Shown: positions 8,123 to 15,401 of the stretch, in pieces | Layout of the letters: every line of letters begins with the position of its first letter | Position numbering within the stretch: position 1 is the first letter of the stretch | NCBI GenBank assembly: GCA_015067615.1 | Contig: SVMD01000014.1 | Location: forward strand, 1 to 64,000 | Direction: 5' to 3' | Length of the DNA: 64,000 bases | Source of the DNA: Oscillospiraceae bacterium | GTDB lineage: Bacteria > Bacillota > Clostridia > Oscillospirales > Oscillospiraceae | Made by a program: the position numbers and the translations under genes | The notes under the pieces: generated by a model | Told to the model about the DNA's origin: nothing | The model's database searches: none | The model's input: the letters and a program-made list of their open reading frames with translations, nothing else

Positions 8123-8983
8123 TTACTCCTTTCCGAAATAGCTCTTGATGTACTCGGCAAAGCTCTTATCACCGATGCAGGTGTCGCCCACCAGGTCATG
8201 GCTCAGAGTCCACTTGGAGAACAGGATGATGTCGTGCTTGCCGGCCTTCTTGATCTTGGGCAGGTTGGCCAGAATGCCGAAGAGCCAGATGGGGGCCCAC
8301 TTGATCTTCATGGGCTTGCCGGCAGCGTCGAAGCACATCTTGGCCATCTGGGTGTAGGTGTAGGTCTCCTTGCCGCCTACATTGTAGGTGACGTTGGTAT
8401 CGTTCATATGGTCCACGATGAACTGGGCAAAGTCGGGGCAGTCAACAACGTTGGCCTTGACTTCGCCGTAGCCCTTCAGCAGCTGCATCTCACCCTTGTC
8501 GATATAGGGCTTGAAGACCTTGGCGATATCGTAGAAATAGCCGGTGGGACGGTAGATGACCCAGTCCATGGGCTGCGCCTTGATCTCCTGCTCCACCAGG
8601 TACTTGGCGTGCAGCATGGGGACCTCCTCTGCGCCCTTCTCGTCGCAGGAGATGACGGAGACATAGTTGAACTTCTTGACACCGGCCCGGACGCACTCGG
8701 CGTAGAAATTCATGTTGCCCTTGTGGTCGATGTCGTAGGAAGTGAACTTGGTAGATGCACCGGTGAGGCCCATGGTGGTGATGGCGATTTCTGCGCCCTC
8801 GCACAGGCCCTTCAGGGTCTCGGGATTGGTGGCGTCGATGGAAACGAAGGTGTACTTGCCCTCGCAGCCCTCAACGGGGCGCTCGGCCAGGTCGGCGGCC
8901 ACAACTACGTGACCGGCGGCACACAGACACTTTAAGATTTCGGCACCCAAGTTGCCAAAGGCGCCTGCCAGAACTACTTTCAT
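8123..8983 (-). CDS. NAD(P)-binding SDR-like protein (NmrA/extended type)
   Basis: A 286-residue protein that starts directly with a Rossmann motif (VVLAGAFGNLGAEIL), followed by an acidic residue at the end of strand two (AADLAERP). The middle has YVSVIS and YRPTGYFYD, typical of atypical or NmrA-type SDRs that bind NAD(P) and a lipophilic substrate or act as redox sensors. The canonical YxxxK pair is present only loosely as HAKYLVE, so catalysis is uncertain. It has a GAGGAGG box. It is followed after six bases by the DUF1295 gene and preceded by a 117-base gap with a long AT-rich inverted repeat. Confidence 0.83.
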   Translation of the reverse strand: MKVVLAGAFGNLGAEILKCLCAAGHVVVAADLAERPVEGCEGKYTFVSIDATNPETLKGLCEGAEIAITTMGLTGASTKFTSYDIDHKGNMNFYAECVRAGVKKFNYVSVISCDEKGAEEVPMLHAKYLVEQEIKAQPMDWVIYRPTGYFYDIAKVFKPYIDKGEMQLLKGYGEVKANVVDCPDFAQFIVDHMNDTNVTYNVGGKETYTYTQMAKMCFDAAGKPMKIKWAPIWLFGILANLPKIKKAGKHDIILFSKWTLSHDLVGDTCIGDKSFAEYIKSYFGKE

Positions 8984-9020
8984 ATTGTTATCCTCCTCAT
9001 TGCGTGAATTACAAATGCTA

Positions 9021-9079
9021 AATTACAAATTACAAATGAATGGGAAATCACAACAATTTTGAATTTGTAATTTGTAATT
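9021..9079. repeat. AT-rich inverted repeat with perfect 17-base arms
   Basis: AATTACAAATTACAAAT (9021-9037) is repeated inverted at 9063-9079 around a 25-base spacer. Further ATTAC/GTAAT words flank it on both sides. It lies in the gap between the FMN-protein gene and the SDR gene. It lacks the GC stem of a terminator and looks like a small palindromic mobile repeat or an mRNA-processing hairpin. Confidence 0.8.
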
Positions 9080-9100
9080 ATGAATTACGAACAATTGCGA

Positions 9101-10027
9101 TTATTTCTTGTTCTTTTCCTTGGACCGCTTGTCGTTGATGATCTTCATTTCCGCAGCGGTGATCAGCTGACAGTTATTTTCCTTGGCCCAGTCCACGCAG
9201 CCCTTCAGAACCAGGGGCAGGAACACTCTGGGCACATTCAGGATGGTCTCCAGGGCATCGTCGGTGAACTTCACCACATCGTCGGCCCGGTCGGCGGCGT
9301 AGCGGACGGATTCCAGGGACTGCTGACGCATGGGCAGCAGCTCTGCGCGCATCCGGGTCTTCCGGTGGAACCAGAAGTTCTTGGAATCCCGGTAGCCGTA
9401 GTCCACGGGCAGGTTGGGGAAATCCTTGGCCTTGACACCGTTGATGATGGCGTCGGCGTACTTCTTCTTCATGAGGATCTTGTCGATCTTCAGGATGAAG
9501 TGGGCGCCGAACTTGCTGGTAATGCCGTTGAAATCGTGGTAAGGGGGCTCGTAGCCGTTCAGGTTGCCGGGGGCATCATCCTGGGCATTGTCCAGCTCCC
9601 GGACCCAGGTGCATTCGATGACCTGGATGGCATCGGTCAGGACCATGGGCCGCTTCTCGCCGGTCTGCTCCTCGATCATGCTCTTTTCCAGTTTGAATTC
9701 GCACTTGGGCATCTTGTCCTCGGGCTTGTCGCCGGGCCAGGAGAGCTTGACGCACTCCTTGAAGGTCTTGGGCTTGTCATCCACGAAGCTGATGGCGCAC
9801 TTGCCGGTGCGCAGGATGTTCTGGGCAGTGTTGGAGGAGTTGCGGCAGCTAAGCAGCATGGCATAGTAGTCCTTACCGGCAACATAGTACGGCTGCACCA
9901 GGGAGTAGGGGCCCAAGGTGGTGGAGCCGTCCTCGCAGAGGGTGGAGATCACCACGGTGGGCATGGGGAAAAACAGGGAGGTCTGGTAGAAATTATCCAC
10001 CACACGCAGGTTTTCAAAGCTGGACAT
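9101..10027 (-). CDS. Flavin-reductase-like FMN split-barrel protein with C-terminal PCP_red-like domain
   Basis: Residues about 15-200 resemble the flavin reductase-like split barrel (PMPTVVISTLCEDG, SSNTAQNILRTGK, then a beta-rich section), which binds FMN. The last about 55 residues (from FTDDALETILNVP to the end) resemble the small helical PCP_red domain first named in the light-independent protochlorophyllide reductase. The tail is Lys-rich. The family is found in anaerobes and its reaction is not established; an FMN-dependent reduction is the likeliest role. The gene follows tetR after a terminator-like hairpin, with no room for a clear promoter of its own, so it probably depends on read-through. 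Confidence 0.8.
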   Translation of the reverse strand: MSSFENLRVVDNFYQTSLFFPMPTVVISTLCEDGSTTLGPYSLVQPYYVAGKDYYAMLLSCRNSSNTAQNILRTGKCAISFVDDKPKTFKECVKLSWPGDKPEDKMPKCEFKLEKSMIEEQTGEKRPMVLTDAIQVIECTWVRELDNAQDDAPGNLNGYEPPYHDFNGITSKFGAHFILKIDKILMKKKYADAIINGVKAKDFPNLPVDYGYRDSKNFWFHRKTRMRAELLPMRQQSLESVRYAADRADDVVKFTDDALETILNVPRVFLPLVLKGCVDWAKENNCQLITAAEMKIINDKRSKEKNKK

Positions 10028-10067
10028 CGAAACATCTCTCCTTTTTTTCTCGGTTCAAAAAAGAAAA

Positions 10068-10094
10068 CCGGGACTGCCTGACATGCAGTCCCGG
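10068..10094 (-). terminator. Terminator/attenuator between tetR and the FMN-protein gene
   Basis: CCGGGACTGC pairs with GCAGTCCCGG across a 7-base loop, followed on the minus strand by TTTTCTTTTTT. It is a textbook intrinsic terminator, yet only about 30 bases then remain before the next ribosome binding site, so it may work as an attenuator. Confidence 0.85.
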
Positions 10095-10109
10095 AATATG
10101 GCGTGCATG

Positions 10110-10616
10110 TCAGAAGATTTTTCCGATCATGCCGTAAATATCGTCAAAGGTCTTCCCGGCGGTGGTCCAGGTCAGCAGCGCTTCCGCGATAAACTCCGCG
10201 GCAAAATCCGTCCGGCAGAATTTGCGCAGAGGCTGCGCCAGCTGGCTGCGGAGCCTTGCGTGGTAGGTGCTGAAGGCACCCTGGAACCCGGAGGCGGCAG
10301 AAGCGTCCTTCATAATTGCCTGGTGCTTCTGAGAGAAGCTGCAAAGCTGTTCCCAGATGCAGCGGACAACGTCCTCGGGTGCATCGGATGCCATGCTGAC
10401 AGCTTCAATAGTCTCAAGGCAACTGCGCCAGTCCTCCAGCATGAAGGTGGCGACCAGCGCTTCCTTGGAGGGGAAATAGTTGTAGACCGTTCCCACACCC
10501 ACGCCGCAGGCCTTGGCCACGGACCGGATGGTGGTGGCGCCGTAGCCAAGTTCGCCGATCTGCTTCTGGGCTTCCCGGATCAGCCGCTGTTCCAGGTTTT
10601 CGATGATTTTCGGCAT
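10110..10616 (-). CDS. TetR/AcrR-family transcriptional regulator
   Basis: A 168-residue TetR-type repressor. The N-terminal helix-turn-helix is clear: a helix with IGELGYGATTIRSVAKACGV, then the recognition helix with VGTVYNYFPSKEAL (about residues 35-60). The C-terminal all-helical part would bind an effector, which cannot be predicted. The start at 10616 fits an AAAGGAG box; an upstream in-frame ATG at 10643 lies inside the operator and has no ribosome binding site. A palindrome overlapping the transcription start suggests autorepression. Neighbouring redox genes are the likely other targets. Confidence 0.9.
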   Translation of the reverse strand: MPKIIENLEQRLIREAQKQIGELGYGATTIRSVAKACGVGVGTVYNYFPSKEALVATFMLEDWRSCLETIEAVSMASDAPEDVVRCIWEQLCSFSQKHQAIMKDASAASGFQGAFSTYHARLRSQLAQPLRKFCRTDFAAEFIAEALLTWTTAGKTFDDIYGMIGKIF

Positions 10617-10628
10617 GATAACTCCTTT

Positions 10629-10644
10629 TGTGAACACGTTCACA
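10629..10644. promoter_or_regulatory. Probable TetR operator palindrome
   Basis: TGTGAAC-AC-GTTCACA is a perfect 7-base inverted repeat with a 2-base spacer, a typical TetR-family operator. It lies just downstream of the -10 element and upstream of the ribosome binding site of tetR, where bound repressor would block transcription. Confidence 0.8.
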
Positions 10645-10651
10645 TAAATAT

Positions 10652-10680
10652 AGTATAAATCTCTTTGTATCGATTGTCAA
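10652..10680 (-). promoter_or_regulatory. Consensus sigma-A promoter of tetR
   Basis: On the minus strand a perfect TTGACA (10675-10680) and TATACT (10652-10657) are exactly 17 bases apart, with the operator 7 bases beyond the -10. Confidence 0.9.
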
Positions 10681-10722
10681 GCGCCTGGGGGCTGTTTCGG
10701 TAACAAAATATTGTTTCCCGGC

Positions 10723-13038
10723 TTAGTATTTAAGACACTCCAGTTCTTCCAGGGCTTCACGGATAACCTTAGGCATCTTCTTTTCATCCTTCAAAACCGC
10801 GTTTTTCCAGATGACCTCCCCCTGGACCCGGGTCAAAAGGCTGGTGCGCAGAGTCTCCCGGGGCGGATTGACCGCATGTTCAGCGTTCTGCAATTCCACG
10901 CAGAGGTCCTGCATAGGATTCAGCGTAATGTCAATGCCCTGCTTGTGGTAGGCAACGGGCATTCCATCGACTACGGCTTCCGTGTTTTCAATATCCCGGA
11001 AAACAAGACGAACAAAACGTTCCCTGGGAAGAAGCTCAGGATTTCCCTCAGCTGCATGGATGGTAAACAGGAGGGTATCTTCCCGCTCCGTAACCTCCAT
11101 CCGGGTGATGGCATACTCCGGGCGATTGGTTTCGCCGTCGTCCTCGTAAAGGGAGAAGCTGCCGTTGCCCCGCCAGATGTGGATCTCCAGGGGCTGGTCG
11201 TTGGAGAGGTTATTGGTATCACCGTTTGCGTACATGGGTACGATGGCGCCCTCCCCTGCCAGCACCGGAATGGCGTCCAGATCCCGGAACATGTTTACGA
11301 ATCTGCCGCCCTGATAGATCTGCCCGGTGAAGAAATCCGTCCACCGGCCCTGGGGAAGCCAGACCCGGGTTTTCGCCAGATTCAGCTTCTTGTCAGCCGG
11401 AGTGGTCACGGGACATACCAGCAGCTGGGAGCCGAAGATATACTGATTCTTCACTTCATAAGCTTCCCCGGTGTCGTAGGCATAGTACATGGGGCTGCAC
11501 AGGGGCTCGCCCTGGGCGTGGGTGCGGTAATTGGCGCTGTAGAGGTAAGGAATCAGTTTGTGCCGCAGCCGCAGGAACTTTTCGGCCACGGCGTTGGCGG
11601 CGAAGCTCCGCTTCCAGGGCTCCTTGCCCATGAATTCATTGCAAGTGGAGTGGAGCCGGTTGATGGGGCTGAACACGCCGTACTGCAGCCACCGGACATA
11701 GAGCTCATCATCCTGGACGCCGAACTGGTGGCCGCCGATATCATGGCTCCACCAGGTGTAGCCTGCGTTGGCGGCGGTGTTGGTAAAATAGGGCTGGAAG
11801 TGGAGGCTCTCCCAGGTGGCGAAGGTATCGCCGGAGAAGCCCAGAGGGTAACGGTGGCTGCCGAGACCTGCGTACCGGGAGAGGATCAGAGGCCGCTTCT
11901 CCCCTGCTGCAGCATCCAGGGTATGATAGTGATTCAGTGCCCACAGGGGATCTAAGCCGGGAATGGCGGTGACATTCCCCTGTTGCCAGTCGATCCACCA
12001 GAAGTCCACGCCGTCTTTTTCGTGGGGCCGGTGGACGGTGTCAAAGTAAGCCTTTACAAAGGTGGGATTGGCAATGTCAAAGGGGATCCGTTTGCGAATC
12101 TTGGGATCATAGCCCATGGCCCGGGCGGTATCCTCAAAGCAGTCTTCATAGGGCCGGATACCCTGAGAAGGGTGTACATTCAGCGTCACGTGGAAGCCAT
12201 GATCCTTAAGCCAGGCAAGCAATTCCCGATGGTCCGGGAACAGCTCCCTATTCCAGCTGTAGCCGGTCCAGCCTGGGGTGTTGGAATTGTACCATTTCTC
12301 CTGGGCGGTGACACCCTCGCCGGGCACGCCATCGGAGCCGAAACGCTCCAGTACGTCGGTCCAGTGCCAGTCCATGTCGATGGTGGCCACGGTGATGGGA
12401 AGATCGCGCCGGATAAATTCCTTCATCAGCTGCCGGTACTCCTCCTGGGTGTAGGCCTTGTAGCGGCTCCACCAGTTGCCCAGGGCGTACTTGGGGATCA
12501 GGGGCACAGGACCGGTAAGACGGAAGAAATCCCGGAGGCAACGGCGGTAATCATGTCCATAGGCAAAGAAATACAGGTCCGTGCAGCCCTCCCGGGGCAG
12601 GATGGTACCCTCCTGCGAAAGCAAAAGGCTCTTGCTGTCATCCATCACAGCCACGCCGCTGCGGGACAGGATGCCCTTGCCCAGCTTGGTGGCACCGTTG
12701 ACCATATCCAGGGTCCGGGCGGTACCCAGAAGATTCCCCTTTTCAAAATCCTTTACCAAGGTGCCGTCCTGTAAGGTGACGGAGATCATCTTTCCTTTCC
12801 GGATATCGATGCGGAAGATTGCCTCACTGGTCCGCAGAGTGAAGATACCGTCCTGCTGTCCCCAGGTGCAGTTAAATTTCGGAAAATCCCGGTTCCAGAC
12901 CGTCTGGGTGGGCAGATCCGTGAAGCTGCCGGTTTCCAGGCGCAGCAGACAGGGGGTCAGAACCGTGATGCGCATGGTTTTGGTCTTGTAGACATTATGC
13001 TTCGCCGCCGGTGCGGCGGAAAAAGAAAACCGTTCCAT
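10723..13038 (-). CDS. Glycoside hydrolase family 31 (alpha-glucosidase/xylosidase type)
   Basis: A 771-residue GH31 enzyme. An N-terminal beta-sandwich (to about residue 185) leads into the catalytic barrel: LGNWWSRY, ATIDMDWHW, the nucleophile region FWWIDWQQG with Asp near residue 350, the acid/base region FSGDTFATW, and WWSHDIGGH. A beta-rich C-terminal part follows, with YEDDGETN near residue 630. There is no signal peptide, so the enzyme is probably cytoplasmic and cleaves imported alpha-glucosides or alpha-xylosides. The exact linkage cannot be read from the motifs. It follows pspC after a terminator with no obvious separate promoter. No transporter is adjacent. Confidence 0.9.
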   Translation of the reverse strand: MERFSFSAAPAAKHNVYKTKTMRITVLTPCLLRLETGSFTDLPTQTVWNRDFPKFNCTWGQQDGIFTLRTSEAIFRIDIRKGKMISVTLQDGTLVKDFEKGNLLGTARTLDMVNGATKLGKGILSRSGVAVMDDSKSLLLSQEGTILPREGCTDLYFFAYGHDYRRCLRDFFRLTGPVPLIPKYALGNWWSRYKAYTQEEYRQLMKEFIRRDLPITVATIDMDWHWTDVLERFGSDGVPGEGVTAQEKWYNSNTPGWTGYSWNRELFPDHRELLAWLKDHGFHVTLNVHPSQGIRPYEDCFEDTARAMGYDPKIRKRIPFDIANPTFVKAYFDTVHRPHEKDGVDFWWIDWQQGNVTAIPGLDPLWALNHYHTLDAAAGEKRPLILSRYAGLGSHRYPLGFSGDTFATWESLHFQPYFTNTAANAGYTWWSHDIGGHQFGVQDDELYVRWLQYGVFSPINRLHSTCNEFMGKEPWKRSFAANAVAEKFLRLRHKLIPYLYSANYRTHAQGEPLCSPMYYAYDTGEAYEVKNQYIFGSQLLVCPVTTPADKKLNLAKTRVWLPQGRWTDFFTGQIYQGGRFVNMFRDLDAIPVLAGEGAIVPMYANGDTNNLSNDQPLEIHIWRGNGSFSLYEDDGETNRPEYAITRMEVTEREDTLLFTIHAAEGNPELLPRERFVRLVFRDIENTEAVVDGMPVAYHKQGIDITLNPMQDLCVELQNAEHAVNPPRETLRTSLLTRVQGEVIWKNAVLKDEKKMPKVIREALEELECLKY

Positions 13039-13057
13039 CTCACTCTCTCCTTTATGA

Positions 13058-13085
13058 AAAGCCCGAAGACATTTCTTCGGGCTTT
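13058..13085 (-). terminator. Terminator after pspC
   Basis: AAAGCCCGAAG pairs with CTTCGGGCTTT across a 6-base loop; on the minus strand a T-run follows. Confidence 0.85.
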
Positions 13086-13091
13086 CGGTGT

Positions 13092-13301
13092 TTATTCTTC
13101 AATTCCCAGGGGCTTCACAGGGATGATCAGCGCGGCGGCAATATAGGCAAGAATACCGCTGCCTGCGAAACAGGCCAGAATTGCCCAGGCAACCCGGACA
13201 ACCGTGGGATCAATGTTAAAATACTCGGCAATACCGCCGCAGACACCGGCGATCATTTTGCCTTCCACCGTTCTGTACAGTCTTTTCTGCATAGGATTCA
13301 C
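13092..13301 (-). CDS. PspC-domain membrane protein
   Basis: A 69-residue protein that is essentially one PspC domain: a basic N-terminus (KRLYRT), the signature MIAGVCGGIAEYFNIDPT, and a hydrophobic helical hairpin near residues 37-62. PspC proteins sense envelope stress and recruit or release PspA in phage-shock systems. No pspA or pspF gene is visible here. It is transcribed away from the ydjGHI-like genes, whose products also belong to the membrane-stress repertoire of Firmicutes. Confidence 0.92.
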   Translation of the reverse strand: MNPMQKRLYRTVEGKMIAGVCGGIAEYFNIDPTVVRVAWAILACFAGSGILAYIAAALIIPVKPLGIEE

Positions 13302-13326
13302 CTTTCCTTTCTGGAATTCTAATGCA

Positions 13327-13355
13327 ATGATACCTCGAATTTGTAAACTTGTAAA
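13327..13355 (-). promoter_or_regulatory. Promoter of pspC
   Basis: On the minus strand TTTACA (13350-13355) and TATCAT (13327-13332) are 17 bases apart, about 25 bases before the start codon. Confidence 0.65.
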
Positions 13356-13373
13356 GAATTTTTATAAAAACTA

Positions 13374-13402
13374 TCGAAACTTTTACCAATCTGTGATATA
13401 CT
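13374..13402 (+). promoter_or_regulatory. Promoter of the ydjGHI-like operon
   Basis: TCGAAA (13374-13379) and TATACT (13397-13402) with 17-base spacing precede a strong AAAGGAGG box. It is divergent to the pspC promoter, with about 20 bases between the two -35 elements, so one regulator could control both. Confidence 0.6.
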
Positions 13403-13441
13403 GAACCACAGAAATACAACCAGCCTGAAAGGAGGTACGCT

Positions 13442-14530
13442 ATGGACCAGGAAAATGCGGTGCTGGAATATAAATGCCCGAACTGCGGCGGATTTCTGGA
13501 ATTCGGCGAAGATCACCAGAGAATGGTATGCCCCTTCTGCGACAGTCAGTTTGATGTCGACCAGGTAATCGACCACAACGCCAACCTGGAAACTGGCGAA
13601 GGGCCGGATTTTCAGTGGGATGAATCATCCACTGTTCCCCTGAACGATGAGGAGCAATCTCAGCTGCGAAGTTTTATCTGCCCGGCCTGCGGCGGCGAGA
13701 TTCTGACGGAGGAGACCACGGCGGCCACATTCTGTCCCTACTGCGACAACCCGGCCATTCTGCCGGGACAGGTGTCCGGCGGCTTGAAGCCCGATGGGGT
13801 AATCCCCTTCAAAACCAGCAAGGAGGATGCGAAAACCGCCTTCCTGAACCTGTGCAAGGGAAAGCCCCTGCTCCCGAAATTCTTTACGGAGGAGCAGCGT
13901 CTGGAAAAGATCACCGGCATGTATGTGCCCTTCTGGCTCTACGACTGTGAGGGTGATTTTCAGGGACAGTACAAGGCCACCCGGATCCACACCTGGGCTG
14001 ACCGGGATTACAACTACACCCGAACGGATCATTACCATCTGGTCCGTGCTGCGGATTCGGCCTTTGTCAGTATCCCCATGGACGCCTCCCAAAAGATGGA
14101 CAATGCCATCATGGAGTCCATAGAGCCCTTCGACTATTCCCAGATCGTGGATTTTGAGACTGCCTACCTCTCGGGCTTTCTGGCAGATAAATACGACGTG
14201 GAAGCGCTGGAAGGTCAGGACAGGATCCAGCAGCGTGTAAAATCCAGCCTGAACAGTCTGATCAGCGGCACCATCATCGGCTATCACACGGTCATGCCCA
14301 TCAACACCCGGGTCCAGGTAAAGCATGGCAGGTCCCGATATGTGCTGCTTCCGGTATGGATGCTCCACACCCGGTACAAGGACAAAACCTATGTCTTTGC
14401 CATGAACGGTCAGACAGGCAAAATGACCGGCTCCTTCCCCATCTGCCCCAAGCGGACGGCAATGTGGTTCGGCGGCATCTGGGCAGGCGTCACCGCGGTG
14501 ATGACCCTGCTGCTGAGTTTCCTGGGTTAG
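13442..14530 (+). CDS. Zinc-ribbon membrane protein, YdjG-like
   Basis: A 362-residue protein with two N-terminal zinc ribbons (CPNCGG...CPFC at about residues 12-35 and CPACGG...CPYC at about 80-100). A long soluble middle domain follows, and one transmembrane helix close to the C-terminus ending LLSFLG. This architecture matches B. subtilis YdjG, which works with YdjH at the membrane and helps recruit the PspA homologue. It is the first gene of a four-gene operon, with spacers of 10, 15 and 11 bases. The name is by architecture and gene order; the exact role is inferred. Confidence 0.82.
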   Translation: MDQENAVLEYKCPNCGGFLEFGEDHQRMVCPFCDSQFDVDQVIDHNANLETGEGPDFQWDESSTVPLNDEEQSQLRSFICPACGGEILTEETTAATFCPYCDNPAILPGQVSGGLKPDGVIPFKTSKEDAKTAFLNLCKGKPLLPKFFTEEQRLEKITGMYVPFWLYDCEGDFQGQYKATRIHTWADRDYNYTRTDHYHLVRAADSAFVSIPMDASQKMDNAIMESIEPFDYSQIVDFETAYLSGFLADKYDVEALEGQDRIQQRVKSSLNSLISGTIIGYHTVMPINTRVQVKHGRSRYVLLPVWMLHTRYKDKTYVFAMNGQTGKMTGSFPICPKRTAMWFGGIWAGVTAVMTLLLSFLG

Positions 14531-14540
14531 GAGGTGCGGC

Positions 14541-15386
14541 ATGAAACGAAAACTGATTTCTTTTCTGCTCCTTCTGTCGCTGCTGATTTCTCTGAGTGTC
14601 ACTGCCTTTGCCACGGACACGGACGCCCCCTGGGTGGTGGACAACGCCGGACTTTTGACGTCTGAGGAGCAATCCTATCTTACTCAGCAAATCCAGACCC
14701 TTCGCAGTGAGCTGGAGCTGGAAATCGTCATCGTCACCACCTACGGTACCGACGGAAAGGGCGTTCAGGCTTATGCCGACGATTTCTACGATATCAATGG
14801 CTACGGCTATGGGGATACAAACAGCGGTATCCTGCTGCTTCTGGACATGGATGCCAGGGAATGGTACATGAGCACCTGCGGCGATGCCATTTACATCTTC
14901 ACGGATTACGGCCTGGACCGGCTGGGACAGACCATCCTCCCCTGGCTCTCTTCCGGCAACTATTACGAAGCGTTCCAATATTGGCTAAACGACCTGCCGG
15001 AATATGTGGAAGCTTACCGGAATCACGCCCCCATTGACGGCTATGTACAGCCGGATGATTATGAATCCCCCTACGGCGATGAAGTGGTTTATTACGATGA
15101 TTTCGCCATAGAAAATCCCTTCCCCATTGCGCTCATCATCGGTCTGGTGGCGGCAGCCATTACGATCCTTGTGATGCGCGGCAAAATGAACACAGCAAAG
15201 TTCCAAAGCGGTGCCACAGACTATCTGAAGGACGGTTCCTTCCATCTGCGGCGGCGCAGTGACATGTTCCTCTACAGCCGGGTAACCAAAACGCCCCGGC
15301 CGAAAGATACATCCAGCGGCGGAGGAAGCTCCGTCCACAGAAGCTCCGGCGGCGTCAGTCACGGCGGACGGGGCGGAAGATTTTAA
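14541..15386 (+). CDS. TPM-domain secreted/membrane protein, YdjH-like
   Basis: A 281-residue protein with a cleavable-type signal peptide (hydrophobic run to about residue 25), then a TPM domain (VVDNAGLLTSEEQ, IVIVTTYGTDG, GYGDTNSGILLLL; about residues 30-150). A transmembrane helix lies at about 195-215, with a cytoplasmic Gly/Ser-rich tail ending SHGGRGGRF. B. subtilis YdjH has the same layout. It lies between the zinc-ribbon gene and the SPFH-type gene with a good GGAGG box, so the three probably form one membrane complex. Confidence 0.85.
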   Translation: MKRKLISFLLLLSLLISLSVTAFATDTDAPWVVDNAGLLTSEEQSYLTQQIQTLRSELELEIVIVTTYGTDGKGVQAYADDFYDINGYGYGDTNSGILLLLDMDAREWYMSTCGDAIYIFTDYGLDRLGQTILPWLSSGNYYEAFQYWLNDLPEYVEAYRNHAPIDGYVQPDDYESPYGDEVVYYDDFAIENPFPIALIIGLVAAAITILVMRGKMNTAKFQSGATDYLKDGSFHLRRRSDMFLYSRVTKTPRPKDTSSGGGSSVHRSSGGVSHGGRGGRF

Positions 15387-15401
15387 AAGGAGAAATGAAT
15401 T

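Noticed and set aside
7283-8935. Long plus-strand open frame of 550 codons
   Set aside because: Antisense to the DUF1295 and SDR genes. It has a Gly/His/Val-rich composition and no domain, the typical shadow of GC-biased coding sequence.
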